Positions 1 to 9,211 of a stretch of 64,000 bases of DNA are shown here, piece after piece. Position 1 is the stretch's first letter. Every line of letters begins with the position of its first letter. Made by a program: the position numbers and the translations under genes. The notes below the pieces were generated by a model, which saw only the letters and a program-made list of their open reading frames with translations, did no database searches and was not told the origin of the DNA. The DNA comes from Ramlibacter agri (GTDB lineage Bacteria; Pseudomonadota; Gammaproteobacteria; Burkholderiales; Burkholderiaceae_C), in assembly GCF_012927085.1 (NCBI RefSeq), contig NZ_JABBFX010000001.1:3348001-3412000 (forward strand), given 5' to 3'.

Positions 1-1
1 C

Positions 2-106
2 GAGGGCTCGGGCGCGGCGCTGGCCTGGCCGCTGCTGCAATCGGCCTGCGCCATCCTCGCCGAGATGGCCAGCTTCGAATCGGCCGGCGTTTCGGACAAG
101 GCCTGA
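2..106 (+). CDS. cobT: CobT C-terminal fragment (enters from left edge)
   Basis: The last 34 codons of a frame that enters from the left edge and stops with TGA. The readable tail contains [14 protein letters not shown] and [12 protein letters not shown] recognise these as the C-terminal signature of nicotinate-nucleotide--dimethylbenzimidazole phosphoribosyltransferase, which makes alpha-ribazole phosphate for the lower ligand of cobalamin. One base separates its stop from the cobS start and cobS overlaps cobC, so the three read as one operon. The catalytic N-terminal part lies outside the window; the call rests on the tail and the context. Confidence 0.82.
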   Translation, partial: EGSGAALAWPLLQSACAILAEMASFESAGVSDKA

Positions 107-107
107 C

Positions 108-905
108 ATGATGTGGCTGCGGCACTGGCTGCTGGCGCTGCAGTTCTTCACCCGGGTGCCGGTGACGGGCCGGCTCGCCGGCTGGGTGGGCTACAGCCCC
201 GCCATGCTGCGAGCGAGTGCCGCGCATTTCCCCGGCATCGGCCTGCTGGTGGGCGCGCTGGCGGCGCTGGTGGCCGGCGGGCTGCTCGTGCTGCTGCCGC
301 CCAATCCGTATGCGCCGTTGGTGGCGGCGGCGTTTTCCACCATCGCCACCTTGCTCTTCACCGGCGCCTTGCACGAGGACGGCCTGGGCGACGTCGCCGA
401 CGGCCTGGGCGGTTCGCCGGACCGCCAGCGCGCGCTGGAGATCATGAAGGACTCGCGCATCGGCAGCTTCGGCGCGCTGGCGCTGGTGCTCGCGATCGCG
501 ACCAAGCTGGCCTTGCTGGCGCTGCTGGGCGCGCACGACGTGCGCGCACTGTGCACCGGCCTGGTGCTGGCGCACGTGCTGTCGCGTGCCTGGCCGCTGT
601 TGCTGATCCGCTGCTTGCCGCACGTGGGCGACGCGGGCGGCAGCAAATCCAAGCCGCTGGCCGATGCGATCAGTGGCCGGGCCCTGGCCGCCGGCGCGGC
701 GTGGACGGCGCTGGTCGTGGCCGCGGTCGCGGGACTGCAGGGGCCGCTGTTCGTCGTCGCGCCGCTGCTGGCTTCGGCGCTGGCCTTTGCCTGGGTGCTG
801 CGCCTGTTCCGGCGGCGGCTGCAGGGTTTCACCGGCGATTGCCTGGGCACGACGCAGCAAGTGTGCGAGATTGCCTGCTACCTGGGCCTCGCCTTCCTCC
901 CATGA
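108..905 (+). CDS. cobS: Adenosylcobinamide-GDP ribazoletransferase (cobalamin synthase)
   Basis: An integral inner-membrane enzyme of 265 residues that joins adenosylcobinamide-GDP to alpha-ribazole (phosphate), the last committed step of adenosylcobalamin assembly. The acidic motif HEDGLGDVADGLGG near residues 88-101 is the family's metal/substrate signature. Several hydrophobic segments follow, rich in Leu and Ala, and the length is typical. The ATG lies one base after the cobT stop. Its TGA overlaps the ATG of cobC (ATGA), indicating translational coupling. The cobT-cobS-cobC order is common in proteobacteria. No cobalamin riboswitch is visible, as the operon begins outside the window. 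Confidence 0.93.
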   Translation: MMWLRHWLLALQFFTRVPVTGRLAGWVGYSPAMLRASAAHFPGIGLLVGALAALVAGGLLVLLPPNPYAPLVAAAFSTIATLLFTGALHEDGLGDVADGLGGSPDRQRALEIMKDSRIGSFGALALVLAIATKLALLALLGAHDVRALCTGLVLAHVLSRAWPLLLIRCLPHVGDAGGSKSKPLADAISGRALAAGAAWTALVVAAVAGLQGPLFVVAPLLASALAFAWVLRLFRRRLQGFTGDCLGTTQQVCEIACYLGLAFLP

Positions 906-1444
906 AACTCTGGCTGGTGCGCCACGCGCGGCCGCTGCTGGCGCCGGGGCTGTGCTATGGCGTGACGGATGTCGACGCCGATGCGGACGCAACGGCGTTC
1001 GCTGCGTCGGTGTTGGCTGCGCAATTGCCGCCGCACGTCGCCGTCGCGTGTTCGCCGCTGCGGCGTTGCCTGCAGCTGGCCGAGGCGCTGCAGGCCTTGC
1101 GGCCGGGCCTGGAGTTCCGCGTCGAGTCCCGCTTGGCGGAAATGGATTTCGGCTTGTTCGAAGGCGAGCGCTGGGATGCCATCGCGCGCGCCGAGTACGC
1201 GCGCTGGGAAGCGGACTTCGCCGGCTACCGTTTCGGCGGCCGCGAAAGCGTTGGTGAATTCATGGCGCGCGTCGGCGCCGCGCTGGCCGACGCACGCGGC
1301 GGCGGCGACGTGCTGTGGATCACCCACGCCGGCGTGGCCCGCGCAGTGCGGCTGCTGGCCACCGGTGTCACCGCGCCGCTGCAAGCCGCCGACTGGCCGC
1401 GCGAGGGGCTGGCTTTCGGAGAGTTGCAGTGCTTTCCGATGTGA
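902..1444 (+). CDS. cobC: Alpha-ribazole phosphatase, histidine phosphatase family
   Basis: A 180-residue histidine-phosphatase (phosphoglycerate-mutase-like) protein. It starts at the ATG inside the cobS stop overlap and has the catalytic LVRHARP motif at residues 5-11 and the second histidine in WITHAGVAR near the C-terminus. CSPLRRC and the acidic EMDFG..EG segment are also typical. In this position it is predicted to dephosphorylate alpha-ribazole 5'-phosphate, or adenosylcobalamin 5'-phosphate, at the end of the lower-ligand pathway. Sequence alone cannot separate it from other small histidine phosphatases; the cobT-cobS neighbourhood makes the role likely. Confidence 0.85.
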   Translation: MKLWLVRHARPLLAPGLCYGVTDVDADADATAFAASVLAAQLPPHVAVACSPLRRCLQLAEALQALRPGLEFRVESRLAEMDFGLFEGERWDAIARAEYARWEADFAGYRFGGRESVGEFMARVGAALADARGGGDVLWITHAGVARAVRLLATGVTAPLQAADWPREGLAFGELQCFPM

Positions 1445-1468
1445 TGTTCGCGTCGCATGGTGCCACGC

Positions 1469-1495
1469 GCTTCGACGATCGAACGTCGAAGCTTT
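1469..1495 (+). terminator. Candidate terminator hairpin after cobTSC
   Basis: Perfect inverted repeat GCTTCGACG (1469-1477) / CGTCGAAGC (1484-1492) with a 6-base loop, followed by TTT. It sits 25 bases after the cobC stop. The stem is strong but the T-run is short, so it could also be a plain RNA-end-protecting hairpin. Confidence 0.45.
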
Positions 1496-1611
1496 GGCAC
1501 AAAGGTTTCTCAGGGTAAACGCCAGCGCTCGTGTTTGCCGGAAGCAGCGTGCACGGACTATGCTTGCGCAGCCGCGGCACCCCGGCCGCAGCACTGTCTT
1601 GGGGGCATGTC

Positions 1612-2049
1612 ATGTACAAGAAGATCCTGGTGGCCTATGACGGCTCCGATGCCGGCCAGAAGGCCCTGCTGGAATGCAGGGAGCTGGCCAACTGGAGCCA
1701 TGCCGAGCTCTGCCTCGTCGCCGTGATGCCCTCAGCCATGAGCTTCGTCGGCCTGGAAGGCGGCGTCTACGACGTCGAACTCGAAGAGCGCGAGAAGAAG
1801 AAGTACCAGGGCGTGCTCGACGACGGCCTGCACCGCATGGCCGACGCCGGCTGGACGGCCAAGGGCGAAGTGGTCACCGGTGAAGCCGTCGAGGAGATCA
1901 CCAAGTACGCCAGGAAATGCGGCGCCGACCTCGTCATCGTCGGCCACAAGCACCTGGACAGCTGGGCCGCCCGCTGGTGGCGCGGCTCCATTTCCGGGGC
2001 GCTGATCGAGCACTCTCCCTGCAGCGTGCTGGTCGTCATCACGCACTAG
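1612..2049 (+). CDS. Universal stress protein, UspA family
   Basis: A 145-residue single-domain Usp protein beginning MYKKILVAYDGSD, the usual first beta strand and loop. The C-terminal nucleotide-binding stretch reads GHKHLDSW..RGSIS followed by HSPCSVLVV. The usual ATP-binding pattern is G-x2-G-x9-G(S/T); here the second Gly is His, so ATP binding may be altered. The start was chosen at MYKKIL because homologues begin there; an upstream in-frame extension has no family resemblance. It stands alone between the cobalamin operon and a methyltransferase gene. Probable role: a stress-responsive cytoplasmic protein; exact ligand unknown. Confidence 0.88.
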   Translation: MYKKILVAYDGSDAGQKALLECRELANWSHAELCLVAVMPSAMSFVGLEGGVYDVELEEREKKKYQGVLDDGLHRMADAGWTAKGEVVTGEAVEEITKYARKCGADLVIVGHKHLDSWAARWWRGSISGALIEHSPCSVLVVITH

Positions 2050-2073
2050 AGCCGAGCGAGCCTCCGCAATCCC

Positions 2074-2718
2074 ATGGCCTTGCCCTCCGGGCCGCGCCGG
2101 CGGCCCGACCTTTCGGTGTCGCTGGCGCAGTACCGGCGGCGCGCCGAGCACTATGACCTGGAGCTGCTGCCTTTCGAGCCGTTCCGCGCGGAGGCGATCG
2201 GCTTGCTGGACCTGCACGACGGCGACACGGTGCTGGACGTCGGCTGCGGCACCGGCCTGAGCTTCGCGGCGCTGGAGCAGCGCATCGGCCCGCGCGGCCA
2301 CATCGTCGGCGTGGACCCGAGTCCCGACATGCTGGCGCGCGCCGGCAGCCGCGTCACGCAACACCACTGGGCCAACGTCGAACTGGTGCGCGCCTGCGCG
2401 GCCGACGCACCGCTGCAAGTAGCCGCCGACGCAGCCTTGTTCCACTTCACCCACGACGTGCTGCAGGACGAGGTGGCGCTGGACAACGTCTGCGGCCACC
2501 TCAAGCCCGGCGCGCACGTCGTCGCCTGCGGCCTGCAGTGGGCGCCGTTCTGGATGGTGCCCACCAATGCCTTCGTGCTGGGCGCCGCGCTCTATTCGGT
2601 GTCCTCGCTGGCGGGGCTGGACTGCCCTTGGGAGCGGTTGTCGCGCCGCCTCACCGGTTTCCAGGTCCATGACGGCATGCTGGGTGGCGTGTTCGTGGCG
2701 CAAGGGCGGCTGGCGTGA
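2074..2718 (+). CDS. Class I SAM-dependent methyltransferase
   Basis: A cytoplasmic 214-residue protein. It has the SAM-binding motif I VLDVGCGTGLS near residues 48-58, an acidic motif II at VGVDPSPDML (aspartate binding the ribose), and later GHLKPGAHVV typical of the Methyltransf_11/25 fold. The substrate is not evident. The gene starts 24 bases after the Usp stop. Its TGA overlaps the GTG of the following lipoprotein phosphatase gene (GTGA), so the two are probably co-translated. It could methylate a small molecule or lipid; I see nothing that decides. Confidence 0.85.
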   Translation: MALPSGPRRRPDLSVSLAQYRRRAEHYDLELLPFEPFRAEAIGLLDLHDGDTVLDVGCGTGLSFAALEQRIGPRGHIVGVDPSPDMLARAGSRVTQHHWANVELVRACAADAPLQVAADAALFHFTHDVLQDEVALDNVCGHLKPGAHVVACGLQWAPFWMVPTNAFVLGAALYSVSSLAGLDCPWERLSRRLTGFQVHDGMLGGVFVAQGRLA

Positions 2719-4172
2719 GACGCCTGGCGCTGCTGCTGGCGGCGCTGCTGCTTGCGGCTTGCGCGAACTTGCCGGAGGCGCAGCGGCCGCCGCTCGTGGT
2801 CGTCTTCGTGGTCGATGGATTGCCCTACCGCCAGGTGGAGCAGCTGCGCGGCGACTTCGCGCCAGATGGCCTCAACCGCTTCCTGAAAGAGGGCGCCGTG
2901 TTCGACGCCGCCCACTACGGCCATGCGTTCACCGTGACGGCGGCGGGACACGCGACGCTTCTGACCGGTGTTTCGCCCAGCCGCCACGGCATCATCGGCA
3001 ACGAATGGCGCGACCCGCAGACCGGCGCCGCCGTCTACTGCGCCAGCGACCCGCAAGAGCACTACATCGGCCACCCGACCCGAGCGCTGGATGGAACCAG
3101 CCCCCGCAAGCTGCAGGCGGAAACGGTCGGCGACGTGCTCCGGCGCATCAGCCCGCAATCGCGCGTGATCGCGGTGTCCGGCAAGGACCGCGGCGCCATC
3201 CTGCCGGGCGGCCAGGCGGGCACTGCCTACATCGCGATGGCGGATGGCCGCTTCGCCTCCAGCACCTTCTACATGGCGGCGCACCCGGCCTGGGTGGACG
3301 CCTTCCAGCCGCCGGCGGCGGAAGGCCGCAGCGCCGAGGCGCAGCTCGATGCCGCCACGCTCGCCTTCGCCCGCGCCGCCGTCGCCGCGGAGCAGCTGGG
3401 GCGCCGCGACGCGCCCGACCTGCTGCTGGTCAGCCTCTCGGGCCACGACCTGGTCAACCACCGCTGGTCGGCGGAGTCGCCGCAATCGCGCGAACACCTG
3501 TTGCAGCTCGACGCGCTGCTGCAGGCCTTCCTGCGCGAACTGGATGCGGCGGTCGGCCGCGCCCGCTACGTCGCGCTGCTGACGGCCGACCACGGTTTCA
3601 CGCCCAGCCCGGAATGGGCGCGGGCCCAGGGCCTGGATGCCGGCCGCATCACCGGCAGCACCATGGTGGGGCGGGTGAACGCCGCGCTGGCGGCGCGCTT
3701 CCAGGCCGACAAGCTGGTGGCAGGCACCTCCGCCTCCGCGCTGCTGCTGGACCGCCGGCTGCTGGCCGCGCAAGGGCTGGCGCCGGATGAAGTGGCGGCG
3801 GCGGCGCGCGAGGCGCTGCTCGCGCAGCCGGGCATCGCCGCGGCGTATACGCGCCAGGAACTGGCCAGCGGCAGCCGCGCCGGGGCGCCGTTCTTCGCGG
3901 CGATGCAGCGCAGCTGGAACGCCGGGCGCTCCGGCGACGTCCAGTACGTCACGAAGCCGTTCTGGATGTTTGGCACCGCGGGCGCGACCCACGGCTCGCC
4001 CTATGAGGAAGACACCCACGTCCCGCTGCTGCTGTGGGGGCCGGCCTGGGTCCGGGCCGGCCACGCCGCGCAGCCGGTCGACATGGTCGACGTCGCCCCG
4101 ACCTTGGCCAACTTGCTGCGTTTGCCGCCACCCGCCGCCAGCGAAGGCCGGCCGCTCCCGCTACCTCACTAG
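2715..4172 (+). CDS. Lipoprotein alkaline phosphatase-superfamily hydrolase (phosphodiesterase-like)
   Basis: 485 residues, starting at a GTG that overlaps the previous stop. The N-terminus MRRLALLLAALLLAACAN is a clear lipoprotein signal with lipobox LAAC and lipidated Cys16, so it is membrane-anchored in the periplasm. The body is an alkaline-phosphatase/nucleotide-pyrophosphatase fold. Visible metal-site elements are VVFVVDGLPY (first Asp), TVTAAGHATLLTG carrying the predicted nucleophilic Thr, SGHDLVNH, and TADHGF (Asp-His). Pfam-type 'Phosphodiest' proteins with this layout cleave phosphomonoesters or diesters. The substrate is unknown. Confidence 0.85.
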   Translation: MRRLALLLAALLLAACANLPEAQRPPLVVVFVVDGLPYRQVEQLRGDFAPDGLNRFLKEGAVFDAAHYGHAFTVTAAGHATLLTGVSPSRHGIIGNEWRDPQTGAAVYCASDPQEHYIGHPTRALDGTSPRKLQAETVGDVLRRISPQSRVIAVSGKDRGAILPGGQAGTAYIAMADGRFASSTFYMAAHPAWVDAFQPPAAEGRSAEAQLDAATLAFARAAVAAEQLGRRDAPDLLLVSLSGHDLVNHRWSAESPQSREHLLQLDALLQAFLRELDAAVGRARYVALLTADHGFTPSPEWARAQGLDAGRITGSTMVGRVNAALAARFQADKLVAGTSASALLLDRRLLAAQGLAPDEVAAAAREALLAQPGIAAAYTRQELASGSRAGAPFFAAMQRSWNAGRSGDVQYVTKPFWMFGTAGATHGSPYEEDTHVPLLLWGPAWVRAGHAAQPVDMVDVAPTLANLLRLPPPAASEGRPLPLPH

Positions 4173-4207
4173 AAGCTGACGTCGTCTTCACAAAGGCGAT
4201 ACATGCG

Positions 4208-4217
4208 ACACATGTGT
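4208..4217. promoter_or_regulatory. Palindrome ACACATGTGT upstream of the RND operon
   Basis: A perfect 10-bp palindrome in the 203-base gap before the efflux operon, within a locally AT-richer patch (about 4190-4260). It is a plausible operator or promoter-proximal element for the pump genes. No regulator gene is adjacent, so this is a weak call. Confidence 0.25.
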
Positions 4218-4375
4218 GTGCAACGCACATCTCGCATGCTGCAATGCCGCCAAAGCACAGCAGAATTACGCCTACACGCAAAGAAGCAGGAAGCTGGCTC
4301 GCCGTTGAGCCACGGGGATGCACCCTCAGCCCCTGCTGAACTTGCCCGCCTTTGGACGGAACAAGAAGGACACCG

Positions 4376-6064
4376 ATGCCCGTACCGCCTCCCTCGCCGG
4401 CCGAGCCGCCCGAATATTTCGAGCAGCCCACGCCTCCCCCCGCTCCCCGCAGGAAACTGAGCCGGCGCGCCTCCATCATCGGCACGGTGCTGGCCCTGCT
4501 GGTCGCGGCCGGCCTGGCCTGGCTGGCCTGGGACCTGACGCGGCCGGACCAGACCGCCGCCGCGGCGCGCGGCGGCGCGGGTGCGCGCGGCGCGCCGGGT
4601 GGCCCCGGCGGCCCCGGCGGCCGCAACGCGGTGACGGTGGGCTTCGCCACCGCCGAAGCGGCCGACATCCCCGTCAACCTCGACGCGCTGGGCACCGTGA
4701 CGCCGCAGGCCACCGTACGCGTGCGCCCGCAGGTGAGCGGCGTGCTGACGCAGGTGCTGTTCCAGGAGGGCCAGAACGTCAAGCGCGGGCAACTGCTGGC
4801 CACCATCGACCCGCGGCCCTTCGAGATGGCGCTGCAGCAGGCCATCGGCACGCGCATGAAGGACGAAGCCTCGCTGGCCGCGGCCAAGGTGACCTTGAAC
4901 CGCTACGAGACGCTGCTGAAGCAGGATTCCATCGCCCGCCAGGACGTCGACACCCAGAGCGCGACCGTCAAGCAGCTGGAGGCCACGGTGGTGAGCGACC
5001 AGGCCGGCGAAGGCACGGCGCGCCTGAACCTGGCGTGGACGCGCATCACCTCGCCCATCGACGGCCGCGTGGGCCTGCGCAACGTCGACATCGGCAACCA
5101 GGTGAGCACGAGCGACACCAACGGCATCGTCGTCATCACCAAGATGACGCCGATCGACGTGCAGTTCTCCATCCCGCAGGACAACGCGGCCTGGCTGCAG
5201 CACAACGGCGGTGGCTTCATGGAAGTGCGCGCCTTCGACCGTACCCGCACCACGCTGCTGGACACCGGCGTGTTCGCCTCGCTCGACAACCAGATCGACA
5301 CCACGACCGGCACGGTCCGCGCCAAGGCGCGCTTCAACAACGCGCGGCTGCAGCTGTTCCCCAGCCAGTTCGTCAACGTGCAGCTGCAGGTACGCGTCAT
5401 CCAGAACGCGGTGGTCGTGCCGGTGACGGCGGTGCGCCAGAGCGGCAGCGGCGAGTTCGTGTTCGTGCTGCAGCAGGACCACACGGTCAAGCAGCGCCCC
5501 GTGGTGCGCGGCCAGCAGCTGGACGACAAGGTGCAGATCGCCAGCGGCCTGCAGATCGGCGAGCGCGTCATCACCGAAGGCGCCGACCGCCTGCGCGACG
5601 GCTCCAAGGTGATCCTGCCGGGCGAAGCGCCTTCGGGCGGCCAGTACGGCGGCGCGGGGCGGCGGCGCCATCCCGCCGGCGCAGCATCGGGTGCCGAGCC
5701 GGCGGCTTCCGCGCCCCTCACCGGCGCGTCCGCCGCCAAGGCCGCGCCTGGCCCGGCCACCAATCCCTTTGCCGGCGCGTCCGCGTCGCTGGAGGCGCAG
5801 AAGCAGGCGCCCGGCGCCAAGACCTGGCCGCGCGGCGAACCGACGCAGCCGGTCACGCCGGCGCAGGCCGCGGCCGATTCGGCCATGGGCGCGCCGGCCC
5901 AGCCCAATGCCAACGCGAACGCCGGGCCCTGGGCCAACCTGAGCCGCGAGGAGCGCGCGAAACGGCGCGAGGAATTCATGAAGCTGTCACCGGAGGAGCG
6001 GGAGAAGCGGCGCGCCGAGTACCAGAAGCGCCGTGAAGCGGGAACCACTTCCAGCCAGCAATGA
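4376..6064 (+). CDS. mdtA: RND efflux periplasmic adaptor, MdtA-like, with long charged C-terminal tail
   Basis: Membrane-fusion protein of a tripartite RND pump. The ATG at 4376 is preferred over 4352 because GAAGGA lies 5 bases upstream. Residues about 32-54 form one membrane anchor (IIGTVLALLVAAGLAWLAW), followed by a Gly/Ala-rich linker. The lipoyl and hairpin region (VRVRPQVSGVLTQVLFQEGQ, TARLNLAWTRITSPIDGRVG) and beta-barrel region match MdtA/AcrA. MdtA homologues end shortly after about residue 415. This protein continues for roughly 145 residues of Pro/Ala/Gly-rich sequence ending in two LS.EER.KRR..(F/Y) units (LSREERAKRREEF, LSPEEREKRRAEY). The stop overlaps the next gene (ATGA). 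Confidence 0.92.
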   Translation: MPVPPPSPAEPPEYFEQPTPPPAPRRKLSRRASIIGTVLALLVAAGLAWLAWDLTRPDQTAAAARGGAGARGAPGGPGGPGGRNAVTVGFATAEAADIPVNLDALGTVTPQATVRVRPQVSGVLTQVLFQEGQNVKRGQLLATIDPRPFEMALQQAIGTRMKDEASLAAAKVTLNRYETLLKQDSIARQDVDTQSATVKQLEATVVSDQAGEGTARLNLAWTRITSPIDGRVGLRNVDIGNQVSTSDTNGIVVITKMTPIDVQFSIPQDNAAWLQHNGGGFMEVRAFDRTRTTLLDTGVFASLDNQIDTTTGTVRAKARFNNARLQLFPSQFVNVQLQVRVIQNAVVVPVTAVRQSGSGEFVFVLQQDHTVKQRPVVRGQQLDDKVQIASGLQIGERVITEGADRLRDGSKVILPGEAPSGGQYGGAGRRRHPAGAASGAEPAASAPLTGASAAKAAPGPATNPFAGASASLEAQKQAPGAKTWPRGEPTQPVTPAQAAADSAMGAPAQPNANANAGPWANLSREERAKRREEFMKLSPEEREKRRAEYQKRREAGTTSSQQ

Positions 6065-9000
6065 GCCCCTCGCGTCCCTTTATCCTGCGGCCGGTCGCCA
6101 CCTCGCTGCTGATGGTGGCGATCGTGCTGGCGGGCCTGCTGGGCCTGAAGTTCCTGCCGCTGTCCGCGCTGCCGCAAGTCGACTACCCGACGATCCAGGT
6201 GCAGACGCTGTACCCGGGCGCGAGCCCGGAGGTGATGGCGCAGACCGTCACCGCGCCGCTGGAGCGGCAGTTCGGCCAGATGCCGGGGCTGTCCCGCATG
6301 GGTTCCACCAGCGCGGCTGGCGTCTCCATCATCACCTTGCAGTTCACGTTGGGCCTCGCGCTCGACGTCGCCGAGCAGCAGGTGCAGGCCGCCATCAATG
6401 CCGGCGCCTCGCTGCTGCCGGCCGACCTGCCGGCGCCGCCGGTGTACGCCAAGGTGAACCCGGCCGACGCGCCGGTGCTGACCTTGGCGATCACGTCGAC
6501 GACCTTGCCGCTGACCGAGGTGCGCAACATCGTCGACACCCAGCTCGCGCTGAAGATCAGCCAGGTCAATGGCGTCGGGCTCGTCACCTTGTCCGGCGGG
6601 CAGCGGCCGGCGGTGCGCATCCAGGCCGACACCAAGTCGCTGGCCTCGCTGGGCATCTCCATCGACACGCTACGCACCGGCATTGCCGCGGCCAACGCCA
6701 ACGCCGCCAAGGGCAGCATCGACGGGCCGACCCGCTCGTACACCATCAACTCCAACGACCAGCTGGTCACCGCGCAGGACTACAAGAGCCTGGTGGTGGC
6801 CTTCCGCAACGGCGCGCCGGTACGCCTGGGTGACGTGGCCACGGTGGCGGACAGCGCGGAGAACGTGAAGCTGGGCGCCTGGGCCAACCTGTCGCCGGCG
6901 ATCATCCTGAACGTGCAACGCCAGCCCGGCGCCAACGTGATCGCCACGGTGGACGCCATCAAGGCGCGGCTGCCGCAGCTGACAGGCGGCCTGCCGGCGT
7001 CGATCCAGGTGGACGTGCTGGCCGACCGCACCACGGGCATCCGCGCCTCGGTGGAACACGTGGAGATGGAACTGGTGCTGGCCGTGATCCTGGTGGTGCT
7101 GGTGATCTTCGCCTTCCTGCACAGCCCGCGGGCTACGCTGGTGGCGAGCCTGTCGGTGCCGATCTCGCTGATCGGCACGGCCGGCGCCATGTACCTGCTG
7201 GGATACAGCCTGAACAACCTGTCCCTGATGGCCTTGACCATCGCGACCGGCTTCGTCGTCGACGACGCCATCGTGATGATCGAGAACATCGCGCGGCACA
7301 TGGAGAACGGCGAGCCGCCGATGCAGGCTGCGCTGAAGGGCGCCGCGGAGATCGGCTTCACCATCATTTCGCTGACGGTCTCGCTGATCGCGGTGCTGAT
7401 CCCGCTGCTGTTCATGAGCGAGGTGATCGGCCGGCTGTTCCGCGAGTTCGCGGTGACCTTGGCGATCACGATCCTGATCTCCGCGGTCGTCTCGCTGACC
7501 CTGGTGCCGATGATGACGGCGCGCATGGTGCGCAGCCTGGAGCCGCCGGAGCATGGTATCGGCGCACGCATCCAGCATTACTTCGACCGTGTCATCGACA
7601 AGTACGACGGCGCGCTGACCTGGGTGCTGGCGCGCGAGCGGCTGACCCTGCTGGTGGCGCTGGCCACGCTGGTCGTCACGGTGCTGCTGTACATGGTGAT
7701 CCCGAAGTCGCTGTTCCCGGTGCAGGACACGGGCCAGCTGCAGGTGCGGGTGCAGGCGCCGCAGTCGACGTCCTTCCCGCGCATGGCTTCCATGCAGCAG
7801 GAGGTGGCGCGGCGGCTGCTGGATGACCCGGCGGTGCAATCCATCGCCAGCTTCGTCGGCGTGGATGCGGCGAACAACACCATGCTGCACAACGGCAGCA
7901 TGCTGGTGAACCTGAAGGATTCGCACGGTGGCCTGCAGGCGGTGATGGACCGGCTGCGCAAGGCCGGCGAGCAGGTGGCCGGCATCCGGCTGTACCTGCA
8001 GCCGGTGCAGGACCTGACGATCGAGTCGGAGACCGGCCCGACGCTGTACCGCATGTCGGTGGAGGGCTCGGACCCCACGGTCGTCAATGACTGGGCGCAG
8101 CGCATCGTCGAGCGCCTGTCGCAGGAGCGGCGGCTGGCCGACGTCACCTCCGACGCCGGCGCAACGGGCGCCGCGCTGTACGTGGACGTCGATCGCGGCA
8201 CCGCGGCCCGCCTGGGCATCGCCGCCACCACCATCGACGAGGCGCTGTACAGCGCTTTCGGCCAGCGCATCGTCTCCACCATCTTCACCGAGACCAACCA
8301 GTACCGCGTGATTCTGGAAGCGCAGACCGACCAGCTGCCCGACATCAGCGACCTCAACGCGATCCAGTTGATCAGCAGTTCCGGCGACGCGACGCCGCTG
8401 ACCGCGCTGGCCCACGTGAGCGAGCGCCGCGCGCCGCTGCAGCTGACCCACGTGGCGCAGTACCCGGCGGCCACCATCGGCTTCAACACCGCGCCGGGCG
8501 TGGCGCTGGGCACCGCCGTGGACAACATCCACAGCGTGCTGACGGAGCTGAAGCTGCCGCCCACGGTCAGCGTGACCATGCTGGGCGCCGCCGGCGCCTA
8601 CGAGTCCTCGCTGGCCAACCAGCTGTGGCTGATCCTGGCGGCCGTGGTCTGCGTCTACATCGTGCTGGGCGTGCTGTACGAAAGCTACGTGCACCCCTTG
8701 ACGATCCTGTCCACGTTGCCTTCGGCAGGCGTCGGCGCGCTGCTGGCGCTGTGGATCTCCGGCAGCGGCCTGGGCGTGATCGGCATCATCGGCATCATCC
8801 TGCTGATCGGCATCGTGAAGAAGAACGCGATCATGATGATCGACTTCGCGCTCGACGCCGAGCGCGAGCAGGGCAAGTCGCCGCGCGAAGCCATCCACCA
8901 GGCGGCGCTGCTGCGCTTCCGGCCGATCCTGATGACGACCCTGGCAGCTTTGTTCGCGGCGGTCCCGCTGATGCTCAGCTTCGGGCAGGGCGCGGAACTG

Positions 9001-9204
9001 CGGCGGCCGCTGGGCCTGGCCATCTTCGGCGGCTTGATCGTGAGCCAGTTGCTGACGCTGTTCACGACGCCCGTCATCTATCTCGGGTTCGACAAGCTGG
9101 GAAGGCGCTGGCGCAAGCGGGCGGGCGAGGGCGCGAGCGCCCCGGTGAGCGCGCCCAAGGACGAACGCGGCGACTACCTGCCGGGCCCGGCCGGCGGGGA
9201 GTGA
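6061..9204 (+). CDS. mdtB: RND multidrug efflux permease, MdtB-like
   Basis: A 1047-residue inner-membrane proton/drug antiporter subunit. The N-terminal helix begins MSPSRPFILRPVATSLLM, followed by LPQVDYPTIQVQTLYPGASPE of the porter domain. The proton-relay aspartate pair is in ATGFVVDDAIVMIEN (Asp401/402), and the C-terminal repeat contains GIVKKNAIMMIDFA. Twelve membrane segments in the usual two blocks can be traced. The length is close to E. coli MdtB (about 1040). It overlaps the adaptor gene by 4 bases and lies 7 bases before the second permease. In E. coli MdtB and MdtC assemble as a B2C heterotrimer; the same is inferred here. Confidence 0.95.
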   Translation: MSPSRPFILRPVATSLLMVAIVLAGLLGLKFLPLSALPQVDYPTIQVQTLYPGASPEVMAQTVTAPLERQFGQMPGLSRMGSTSAAGVSIITLQFTLGLALDVAEQQVQAAINAGASLLPADLPAPPVYAKVNPADAPVLTLAITSTTLPLTEVRNIVDTQLALKISQVNGVGLVTLSGGQRPAVRIQADTKSLASLGISIDTLRTGIAAANANAAKGSIDGPTRSYTINSNDQLVTAQDYKSLVVAFRNGAPVRLGDVATVADSAENVKLGAWANLSPAIILNVQRQPGANVIATVDAIKARLPQLTGGLPASIQVDVLADRTTGIRASVEHVEMELVLAVILVVLVIFAFLHSPRATLVASLSVPISLIGTAGAMYLLGYSLNNLSLMALTIATGFVVDDAIVMIENIARHMENGEPPMQAALKGAAEIGFTIISLTVSLIAVLIPLLFMSEVIGRLFREFAVTLAITILISAVVSLTLVPMMTARMVRSLEPPEHGIGARIQHYFDRVIDKYDGALTWVLARERLTLLVALATLVVTVLLYMVIPKSLFPVQDTGQLQVRVQAPQSTSFPRMASMQQEVARRLLDDPAVQSIASFVGVDAANNTMLHNGSMLVNLKDSHGGLQAVMDRLRKAGEQVAGIRLYLQPVQDLTIESETGPTLYRMSVEGSDPTVVNDWAQRIVERLSQERRLADVTSDAGATGAALYVDVDRGTAARLGIAATTIDEALYSAFGQRIVSTIFTETNQYRVILEAQTDQLPDISDLNAIQLISSSGDATPLTALAHVSERRAPLQLTHVAQYPAATIGFNTAPGVALGTAVDNIHSVLTELKLPPTVSVTMLGAAGAYESSLANQLWLILAAVVCVYIVLGVLYESYVHPLTILSTLPSAGVGALLALWISGSGLGVIGIIGIILLIGIVKKNAIMMIDFALDAEREQGKSPREAIHQAALLRFRPILMTTLAALFAAVPLMLSFGQGAELRRPLGLAIFGGLIVSQLLTLFTTPVIYLGFDKLGRRWRKRAGEGASAPVSAPKDERGDYLPGPAGGE

Positions 9205-9211
9205 GCGGGGC

